A stretch of DNA of 5,330 bases from Candidatus Colimonas fimequi (GTDB taxonomy: Bacteria; Bacillota; Clostridia; Peptostreptococcales; Anaerovoracaceae), in contig JAGHTQ010000142.1 of NCBI GenBank assembly GCA_018065295.1, positions 1-5,330 of the forward strand, read 5' to 3'. The position numbers and the translations under genes were made by a program. The notes under the pieces were generated by a model, which worked only from the letters and a program-made list of their open reading frames with translations, was not told the DNA's origin and did no database searches. Below, piece after piece: positions 1 to 5,330 of this stretch; positions within the stretch are counted from its first letter, which is position 1; each line of letters starts with the position of its first letter.

Positions 1-1
1 C

Positions 2-682
2 GAATATGGCGTTAAGAGATTCCATCAGGTAGGAACAGATGAAGTATACGGCGATCTGCCACTTGACAGACCAGACCTGTTCTTCACAGAGGACATGCCG
101 CTTACAGCATCAAGCCCATACTCAGCATCAAAGGCATCAGCAGACCTTCTGGTAATGGCATATCATAGAACTTACGGACTTCCTGTTACAATCAGCAGAT
201 GCTCCAACAACTATGGCCCATATCAGTTCCCTGAGAAGTTGATTCCGCTCATGATCAAGAACGCACTTGCAGACGAACCACTGCCAGTATACGGCACTGG
301 TGAGAACGTTAGAGACTGGCTCTACGTAGAAGATCACTGTAAGGCAATTGACCTTATTATTCATAAGGGCGTTGTTGGTGAAGTATATAACATCGGTGGA
401 CATAACGAGAAGAGCAATCTTGAAATTGTTAAGACAATTCTCAAGCAGATTGGCAAGCCTGAAAGTCTCATTACATATGTTGGAGACCGTAAGGGACATG
501 ACTTAAGATATGCTATTGACCCAACTAAGATTCATAACGAACTTGGATGGCTGCCTGAAACAATGGTAGACGATGGCATCAGACAGACAATTGACTGGTA
601 TCTTGAGAACAGAGAATGGTGGGAAGATATCATCAAGGGCGATTATCAGGACTATTACGAGAAGATGTACAGCAATAGATAA
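2..682 (+). CDS. rfbB: dTDP-glucose 4,6-dehydratase (RmlB), 5'-truncated by window edge
   Basis: Cytoplasmic NAD-dependent short-chain dehydrogenase/reductase-fold enzyme that converts dTDP-glucose to dTDP-4-keto-6-deoxyglucose, the second step of dTDP-L-rhamnose and other dTDP-6-deoxysugar synthesis. The reading frame is open from base 2, so 226 residues are visible; the family is usually about 340, so the N-terminal Rossmann GxxGxxG part lies off the left edge. Visible residue 12-14 is the catalytic Thr-Asp-Glu (TDEVYGDL, bases 35-43 onward). PYSASKA gives the SDR Tyr-x-x-x-Lys pair at visible residues 40 and 44. SRCSNNYGPYQFPEKLIP is the strongly conserved sugar-nucleotide segment, and GENVRDWLYVEDH and YNIGG are also typical. 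The ATG at 95 is an internal Met, not the start, because TDE lies upstream of it in the same frame. It is followed 42 bases later by rmlA, the preceding pathway step. Identification is firm; assignment to rhamnose rather than another 6-deoxysugar is not fixed, because rmlC and rmlD are not in view. Confidence 0.96.
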   Translation, partial: EYGVKRFHQVGTDEVYGDLPLDRPDLFFTEDMPLTASSPYSASKASADLLVMAYHRTYGLPVTISRCSNNYGPYQFPEKLIPLMIKNALADEPLPVYGTGENVRDWLYVEDHCKAIDLIIHKGVVGEVYNIGGHNEKSNLEIVKTILKQIGKPESLITYVGDRKGHDLRYAIDPTKIHNELGWLPETMVDDGIRQTIDWYLENREWWEDIIKGDYQDYYEKMYSNR

Positions 683-710
683 GTTATCTGGGAGCACGGG
701 AGCATCATCT

Positions 711-717
711 GAGGAGG
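711..717 (+). promoter_or_regulatory. Strong Shine-Dalgarno site for rfbA
   Basis: GAGGAGG lies 7 bases upstream of the ATG at 725, the best ribosome binding site in the window. It fixes the rmlA start. The 42-base gap holding it contains no obvious promoter or hairpin, which agrees with co-transcription with rmlB. Confidence 0.8.
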
Positions 718-724
718 AGACGAC

Positions 725-1609
725 ATGAAAGGAATTATACTGGCAGGCGGAGCAGGAACAAGATTATATCCACTGACAATGGTAACATCAAAACAGTTAC
801 TTCCTATATACGATAAACCAATGATTTATTATCCACTGTCAACACTTATGCTGGCTGGAATTAGAGATATCCTGATTATCAGCACACCACAGGATCTGCC
901 TAACTTCGAGAGACTTCTTGGAGATGGTAGCCAGTTCGGTATCGAGTTATCATACGCAGTACAGCCATCACCAGATGGACTGGCTCAGGCATTTATTATT
1001 GGTGAAGAGTTCATTGGTGATGATACATGTGCACTGATTCTTGGTGACAACATTTTCTACGGAAGTGGATTCGGTAGTCTCCTTAAGAAGGCTGTTGCAG
1101 ATGCTGATAAGGGTAAGGCTTCAGTTTTCGGATACTACGTTCCAGACCCAGAAAGATTTGGAATTATGGCGTTCGATGATGAAGGCAAGGTTACATCAGT
1201 TGAAGAAAAACCAGCAAATCCTAAGAGTAATTACTGTATTACAGGATTGTACTTCTATGACAAGAGAGTAGTTGAATTCGCTAAGAATGTTAAGCCATCA
1301 GCAAGAGGAGAACTTGAAATTACTGATGTAAATAGAATGTATCTTGAAGCTGATGATCTGAATGCGAAGATTCTTGGCAGAGGATATGCATGGCTTGACA
1401 CAGGAACAATGGAGAGCCTTCTTGAAGCCAGTGATTTTATTCACACAATTCAGAAGAGACAGGGTGTTGTAATTTCATCACCAGAAGAAATTTCATATAT
1501 CAACGGCTGGATTGATAAAGAAACATTACTTAAATCTGCAGAAGCATATGGTAAATCACCATATGGAGAGCATCTTAAGAGTGTTGCAGAAGGTAAGTTA
1601 AGATACTAA
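725..1609 (+). CDS. rfbA: Glucose-1-phosphate thymidylyltransferase (RmlA)
   Basis: Catalyses dTTP + glucose-1-phosphate to dTDP-glucose + pyrophosphate, the first step of dTDP-6-deoxysugar synthesis, in the cytoplasm as a homo-oligomer. At 294 residues it matches the usual family length of about 290. Visible motifs in order: the nucleotide-binding loop GGAGTRLYPLT (residues 8-18) followed by SKQLLPIYDKPMIYYPL; QPSPDGLAQAF (80-90); LGDN (106-109), which carries the metal-binding Asp; VEEKP (159-163), with the sugar-phosphate-contacting Glu/Lys; GELEITDVN (195-203); and WLDTGT (223-228). No key residue is missing. The product feeds RmlB, encoded just upstream. The gene order B then A differs from the common rmlA-C-B-D order, and neither rmlC nor rmlD follows, since the next genes are LicD-like. 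The stop at 1607-1609 is 17 bases before the next start, so translation is probably coupled within an operon. Confidence 0.97.
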   Translation: MKGIILAGGAGTRLYPLTMVTSKQLLPIYDKPMIYYPLSTLMLAGIRDILIISTPQDLPNFERLLGDGSQFGIELSYAVQPSPDGLAQAFIIGEEFIGDDTCALILGDNIFYGSGFGSLLKKAVADADKGKASVFGYYVPDPERFGIMAFDDEGKVTSVEEKPANPKSNYCITGLYFYDKRVVEFAKNVKPSARGELEITDVNRMYLEADDLNAKILGRGYAWLDTGTMESLLEASDFIHTIQKRQGVVISSPEEISYINGWIDKETLLKSAEAYGKSPYGEHLKSVAEGKLRY

Positions 1610-1626
1610 TTAAGGGACAATAGACA

Positions 1627-2850
1627 ATGGGAGCAACTTGGACATCAAAACAATTTGAGATTCTTTGTAAATTGAATAATATATGTCAGGCGCAAGGTAT
1701 CAATCTGTATTTATTTGGTGATACTGCTCTTGCAGCATACAGGGATAAAACTCTATCAGATAATGTTTCAGTATGTATTGACGCTGCTGATGTCAGCAGA
1801 TTTATCAATGCAGTAGAAGATAGCTTAGATGAACATTTATTGCTGGAGGGAATGCATAACAACGGCAGATATCCCAAGCTTAGCTTAAGAGCATATGATC
1901 CTGAAACTATTGATTTTAATGTTGCGAATTATTTGCTCTATGATAACAATTGCATTCACGTTGATGTTGAAATTATAAAGCACATTCCATCTTCAAAAAT
2001 CAAGAGAACTGCTTTGGATTTGGACTACGGTTTATACAAGGACTCAAGAAAGGAACTTCTTGCTAAATCAAAGAAAGCGTCTGGTAAGAAGGCTTTAGTA
2101 AAGAATCTTTTGATGAAGAGAATGCACAATAAAGAGGCTAAATGTGGTGCAGATACATTTGCTAAAGAGATGTTTTTTAAGCTTATTAATGGATATGCTT
2201 CAGATGAAAAGAAAGTTGAAATTGATAAGTTTAAATTAAGCAGCTCAATGTTTAAGAAAACAACAACTGTTGAAATAGACGGAGTTTCTTTCCTTATTCC
2301 ACAAAAGAGTGAACAGTATATTCAGAAGGTATCAGGCTTCAATTGGATTAATGCCGAAACAAAGGCATATTCTGAAGATGATTCCAAGTTTAGAGAAGTT
2401 GAATTCAGCTGGGCACAGTATAAGGGAAGAATCGAAGGAATACTGCCTGATGAATATTTTGATTTGCTTAAGAAAAGTAATTCGTTAGGTGCTAAACATC
2501 AGAAGTATCACAAGAAGATTACTGATTACTATAAGATTCTGAAGAGAACTGATGTAAGAATTAAACTTTGGAAGAAATACTCACCGATAAGGGATGAAAT
2601 TATAGAACTTCTGGGCGCAGGTAAATATGAAGAACTTGAAACTGTTTTAAGTGACTACATTGATGCACTTAGAGAATTTGCGGACATGAAACTTGGCTTA
2701 AGTTTTGATCCAGATATCTTCATGGCAGCTAAGCAGGTTTTAGTTAATAAAGGTGAGAGTGAGGCGGCAGATTATATGGAATCACTTATTCCGCAAGCAC
2801 ATAAGAAGCCACTTCGCATTAAAAATTACAAGGGCGAATATATAAACTAG
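1627..2850 (+). CDS. LicD-like protein with degenerate nucleotidyltransferase motif (probable pseudo-enzyme)
   Basis: A 407-residue soluble-looking protein, with no signal peptide or membrane segment seen. I place it in the LicD / fukutin-related family by its layout, which runs parallel to the next gene. YLFGDTALAAYR (residues 28-39) corresponds to YLSSGTAIGAIR there, HVDVEI (111-116) to LVDVFC, and VEIDGVSFLIP (215-225) plus FNWI (238-241) to the closing FEGVKFPIP / YDWY block of LicD domains. The catalytic signature is lost: where the neighbour has DDDIDL, this protein has DNVSVC (45-50). The Gly of the SGT turn is Asp32, and the loop between them is two residues shorter. Only the third acidic position (Asp113) remains. 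Residues 285-390 are helical and charged, like the neighbour's tail. A modest AAGGGA (1612-1617) lies 9 bases before the ATG. The gene ends TAG TAG, 12 bases before the next start. It may be a regulatory or scaffold partner of the intact LicD; direct catalysis seems unlikely. The family call is by eye and moderately sure. Confidence 0.7.
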   Translation: MGATWTSKQFEILCKLNNICQAQGINLYLFGDTALAAYRDKTLSDNVSVCIDAADVSRFINAVEDSLDEHLLLEGMHNNGRYPKLSLRAYDPETIDFNVANYLLYDNNCIHVDVEIIKHIPSSKIKRTALDLDYGLYKDSRKELLAKSKKASGKKALVKNLLMKRMHNKEAKCGADTFAKEMFFKLINGYASDEKKVEIDKFKLSSSMFKKTTTVEIDGVSFLIPQKSEQYIQKVSGFNWINAETKAYSEDDSKFREVEFSWAQYKGRIEGILPDEYFDLLKKSNSLGAKHQKYHKKITDYYKILKRTDVRIKLWKKYSPIRDEIIELLGAGKYEELETVLSDYIDALREFADMKLGLSFDPDIFMAAKQVLVNKGESEAADYMESLIPQAHKKPLRIKNYKGEYIN

Positions 2851-2862
2851 TAGGGGAATAGA

Positions 2863-4452
2863 ATGATAAGAAACGAAGACCAAAGAATTTTGTGGGAGTT
2901 TTTTAAACGAATAGCTGAATTCCTCAATGATAATAATTTTAAGTACTATTTGTCTTCAGGTACTGCCATAGGAGCAATTAGACATAAGGGTTTCATTCCA
3001 TGGGACGATGATATCGATCTTATGATGGATAGAGAAAATTATGACAGATTGATTTCAATGGCAGATAAGCTTCCTTGGGACGATATTGAACTGGTCAGCA
3101 GTGAAATAAGCGATAACTATTTCAGACCGTTTGCTCAGTTTTCTGCAAAGAAGGATACAAACTTCCTTAAAAGCGGAATGTTTAATATGGGCGAATGTAT
3201 GGGAACATTAGTTGATGTATTCTGCGTCGATAAGATTAATTCAAGTCGATTAGATGAATATGAAAGGGATGTGCTCCTTTACCAGGAGACATTAGCTGAT
3301 GCATTTGTTTATAAATATGATGTTGTTCAGTGTGCAGATGAGTGCTTGAAACTTCGTCAGGAATGTAGAGAAAAGGGTAAGAGACCAGTAATCCAGCGTC
3401 TTAAGGCTAAATTAGAAAGCTATGCTGATGATGATTGTGATGAATATGTAGTTAGATTTTTCTTCACTCATCACTTGAATCATTTTGCTATTGAGGGACT
3501 TGAAGGAGAAAGACTGGTTGAATTTGAGGGTGTTAAGTTCCCGATTCCAACAAATCAGGAAGAATTCCTCCGTTGGCATTATGGCTACGATTGGTACATT
3601 TTACCGAACGTTCAAGGCCAGGAATCACATGATTTCTATAAAGATGCAGATATTAGTTCACGTAACTACTTTGAAGATATGTCCAATTTCATAGATTGGG
3701 ATGAGGCAAAGGAAAATCTGGCGCATAGAAAAGACATTACACTAGAGAGGCTTAAGTATAAGTCAAAGGTAGATACATATAATAAGAAATTAGCAGCTGC
3801 TAAAACTATTATGCGCAGCAATATAGAACAGAATGCTGTAAAAATTGACGAATTGTTTGCTCGTAGAGAGTATGCAGAAGTCGTTGATATAACAATGCCG
3901 TTAACAAATGGCTTCAAGTCATTATTACCAGAAAACGTTGGAAATAATGGTTTGACACTACAGACAGTTGGCAAATGGATTTACAGTTTAACTGTCAAAG
4001 GAGAATACTATAAAGGTCATAAGATTCTCTCAAGGATAGTACCTGATTGGGAATCTAGAAGTAATGAAGATGAGAACCTGGATTTCTTTGGCAAGGTATT
4101 ATCTTTAGTCGAGTATTACCAGGATCATAAGGTTGAAGAACTACATAATTATGTTAGTGAACTTCCAGTTGATAAATGGTCAGATATACCAGATTATTTG
4201 ACTGCATTAGCATATCTCAGCAAAGAGGGTAGAAACCTTATTGCAGATGATAAGCTTCTGGATTTATGTGAGAATTATTTAAAAACATATCCAGAAAATT
4301 GGGAGGTATTGAAAATTAAAGCAGATTTGACTGCCGAATCAAACAAAGATGAGGCCATGAGTATTTATCGTAAAATTTACGATAATACAAGCAATGGGTT
4401 ACTTATTCTGGAACTTAAAGACAAGTTTAATTTTGATGATAAGTTCAATTAG
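2863..4452 (+). CDS. LicD-family phosphotransferase with TPR-like C-terminal extension
   Basis: LicD-family proteins have a nucleotidyltransferase fold. They transfer a phospho-alcohol group (phosphocholine in the classic case; ribitol phosphate in related eukaryotic fukutin/FKRP) from a CDP-linked donor to a sugar of a surface glycan. The N-terminal domain here is textbook: YYLSSGTAIGAIRHKGFIPWDDDIDLMM spans residues 28-55, with the metal-binding acidic run DDDID at 48-52 (bases 3004-3018). LVDVF (116-120) supplies the third acidic position, and FEGVKFPIP (221-229) with HYGYDWYILP (239-248) closes the domain. Residues about 290-529 lie beyond a normal LicD domain. They are predicted helical and, near 405-515, resemble TPR pairs (LLDLCENYLKTYPENWEVL at 465-483, then DEAMSIYRKIY at 496-506), suggesting a protein- or glycan-docking tail. 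No membrane segment or signal peptide is seen, so it is probably cytoplasmic. AGGGGA at 2852-2857 lies 5 bases before the ATG. The cytidylyltransferase gene next door probably provides its donor. The accepted alcohol cannot be read from sequence. Confidence 0.88.
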   Translation: MIRNEDQRILWEFFKRIAEFLNDNNFKYYLSSGTAIGAIRHKGFIPWDDDIDLMMDRENYDRLISMADKLPWDDIELVSSEISDNYFRPFAQFSAKKDTNFLKSGMFNMGECMGTLVDVFCVDKINSSRLDEYERDVLLYQETLADAFVYKYDVVQCADECLKLRQECREKGKRPVIQRLKAKLESYADDDCDEYVVRFFFTHHLNHFAIEGLEGERLVEFEGVKFPIPTNQEEFLRWHYGYDWYILPNVQGQESHDFYKDADISSRNYFEDMSNFIDWDEAKENLAHRKDITLERLKYKSKVDTYNKKLAAAKTIMRSNIEQNAVKIDELFARREYAEVVDITMPLTNGFKSLLPENVGNNGLTLQTVGKWIYSLTVKGEYYKGHKILSRIVPDWESRSNEDENLDFFGKVLSLVEYYQDHKVEELHNYVSELPVDKWSDIPDYLTALAYLSKEGRNLIADDKLLDLCENYLKTYPENWEVLKIKADLTAESNKDEAMSIYRKIYDNTSNGLLILELKDKFNFDDKFN

Positions 4453-4464
4453 TAGTGAAGGATT

Positions 4465-4470
4465 AAGGAG
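4465..4470 (+). promoter_or_regulatory. Shine-Dalgarno site for the cytidylyltransferase fusion gene
   Basis: AAGGAG lies 6 bases before the ATG at 4477. It supports that start, which gives the MKKIITYGTYDLFH opening typical of TagD-type cytidylyltransferases. The 24-base gap after the previous gene holds no terminator-like hairpin. Confidence 0.75.
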
Positions 4471-4476
4471 ACTAAA

Positions 4477-5330
4477 ATGAAAAAGATAATTACGTACGGA
4501 ACATATGACCTGTTTCACGAAGGTCATTACAATATGCTCAAACGAGCTAAAGCAGCTGGCGATTATCTGATTGTTGGTGTAACTGGTGATAACTATGATA
4601 TCGGCAGAGGTAAGTTATCCGTTAAGGATAGCCTGGCAACCAGAATCCAGAACGTTAAGGATACAGGATTTGCTGACGAGATTATCGTTGAAGAATACCT
4701 GGGACAGAAGATAAGTGACATCATCAAGTATGATATCGATGCTTTCGTAATTGGTGATGACTGGAAGGGTAAGTTCGATCATTTAAGCAATTACTGTGAG
4801 ATGATTTATCTTGAGAGAACTCAGGGTATTTCAAGTACACAGATTAGAGAAGAAAACTTCAAGACTAATAGAATTGGCATAATTACTGATCAGAATGATG
4901 ACAATCAGATTGTAAGTGAATCCAAGCTGGTAAGTGGATTTAAAGTAAGCGGAGTATTTAGTCCTGATTACACTAAGTCAGTTCTCTTCAGAGATAAGTA
5001 CCAGCTGGATACTAGTTATTCAAATGAAGAAGAACTTTTCGCAGATACTGATATCATCTATATTAGAACGGCTGTTGAAGATAGATATAACTATGTTAAA
5101 ACAGCAGTACTTAAGGGAAAGCACGTTATCTGTGATCCACCGTTTGCCCTTGAAACTGATAAACAAAAGGAGCTGTTCGAACTGGCCAAGTCAAAGAATG
5201 TAATTCTCATGGACAACGCTAAGATGGTAAACATCAATACCTTTAATCAGCTTCTCTGGATGACACAGGCGGGAATAATCGGAGACATTATTAAGTTCAA
5301 TTGCTCCGTTTCCAAGAAGAACAGAGATAT
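4477..5330 (+). CDS. TagD-like cytidylyltransferase fused to Gfo/Idh/MocA-type Rossmann domain, 3'-truncated by window edge
   Basis: The frame is open from the ATG at 4477 to the right edge: 284 residues without a stop. Residues 1-127 form a complete CTP-transferase-like domain closely resembling glycerol-3-phosphate cytidylyltransferase (TagD), which joins CTP and glycerol-3-phosphate to give CDP-glycerol. GTYDLFHEGH (8-17) holds the HxGH signature, FVIGDDWKGKFD (90-101) is a TagD hallmark, and RTQGISST (114-121) is the C-terminal nucleotide motif. TagD itself is only about 130 residues, but here the chain runs on after a short linker into RIGIIT (132-137). A Gfo/Idh/MocA-like alpha/beta pattern follows: VSGFKVSGVFSPD (152-164), ADTDIIYIR (189-197) and YVKTAVLKGKHVICDPPFAL (206-225). 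That half lacks a glycine-rich dinucleotide loop (TDQNDDNQ, 137-144) and has DPP (220-222) in place of EKP. The second half of the Rossmann-type partner, normally another 150-200 residues, is off the edge. With the upstream LicD gene it suggests synthesis and transfer of a CDP-linked alcohol. The cytidylyltransferase call is firm, the second domain fairly so, and the substrate is unknown. Confidence 0.87.
   Translation, partial: MKKIITYGTYDLFHEGHYNMLKRAKAAGDYLIVGVTGDNYDIGRGKLSVKDSLATRIQNVKDTGFADEIIVEEYLGQKISDIIKYDIDAFVIGDDWKGKFDHLSNYCEMIYLERTQGISSTQIREENFKTNRIGIITDQNDDNQIVSESKLVSGFKVSGVFSPDYTKSVLFRDKYQLDTSYSNEEELFADTDIIYIRTAVEDRYNYVKTAVLKGKHVICDPPFALETDKQKELFELAKSKNVILMDNAKMVNINTFNQLLWMTQAGIIGDIIKFNCSVSKKNRD

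Noticed and set aside
137..499. Open frame of 120 codons on the minus strand inside rmlB
   Set aside because: The translation has no recognisable motif, there is no convincing ribosome binding site, and it lies wholly antisense to a firmly identified gene.
95..682. A separate short gene starting at the ATG at 95
   Set aside because: The frame is open back to base 2 and the upstream codons encode the RmlB catalytic TDEVYG block, so 95 is an internal methionine of a gene cut by the window edge.
690..704. Direct repeat GGGAGCA-C-GGGAGCA in the gap before rmlA
   Set aside because: It is only 7 bases repeated twice, in a purine-rich region next to the Shine-Dalgarno site. It could arise by chance and has no symmetry suggesting an operator or hairpin.
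1627..2850. Gene 3 as a decaying pseudogene
   Set aside because: The frame is intact over 407 codons with a ribosome binding site, operon-like spacing and retained C-terminal architecture. Loss is confined to catalytic positions, which fits a maintained non-catalytic protein better than decay.
3666..3974. Open frame of 102 codons on the minus strand inside gene 4
   Set aside because: It is antisense to a continuous LicD-family coding region and has no recognisable protein features.
4453..4476. Possible terminator or promoter between gene 4 and the fusion gene
   Set aside because: There are only 24 bases, with no inverted repeat, no T-run and no paired -35/-10 elements. They hold extra stop codons and a Shine-Dalgarno site.

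Overview
The window looks like one stretch of a cell-surface polysaccharide gene cluster from a low-to-moderate GC Gram-positive anaerobe. A Lachnospiraceae-type Clostridium relative (Butyrivibrio/Roseburia/Blautia-like) is my best guess. The reasons are the wording of the RmlB and RmlA proteins, purine-rich Shine-Dalgarno sites, heavy AGA use for arginine and compact spacing. The organism call is an inference from memory of such proteins, not a search result.

All five genes lie on the + strand with gaps of only about 12 to 42 bases, and I see no terminator hairpin between them, so they are probably one transcription unit. In order: (1) the C-terminal two-thirds of rfbB/rmlB, dTDP-glucose 4,6-dehydratase, cut by the left edge (2-682); (2) complete rfbA/rmlA, glucose-1-phosphate thymidylyltransferase (725-1609); (3) a 407-residue LicD-like protein whose nucleotidyltransferase motif has eroded (1627-2850); (4) a 529-residue LicD-family phosphotransferase with an intact DDDID motif and a long helical, TPR-like tail (2863-4452); (5) the first 284 residues of a fusion protein, a TagD-like cytidylyltransferase followed by a Gfo/Idh/MocA-type Rossmann domain, cut by the right edge (4477-5330).

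Working model (inference): RmlA and RmlB make dTDP-4-keto-6-deoxyglucose, the precursor of dTDP-rhamnose or another 6-deoxysugar for a surface glycan. The cytidylyltransferase makes a CDP-activated small alcohol (CDP-glycerol or similar). The LicD protein moves the phospho-alcohol group from the CDP donor onto the glycan, as LicD does with phosphocholine and as the related fukutin/FKRP proteins do with ribitol phosphate.

The most interesting points are that gene 3 looks like a catalytically dead paralogue paired with active gene 4, and that the Rossmann half of gene 5 appears to have lost both its glycine-rich dinucleotide loop and the EKP lysine. Two apparent pseudo-enzyme domains thus sit beside two intact transfer/activation domains in one operon. 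No RNA genes, mobile elements, CRISPR arrays or long repeats were seen.
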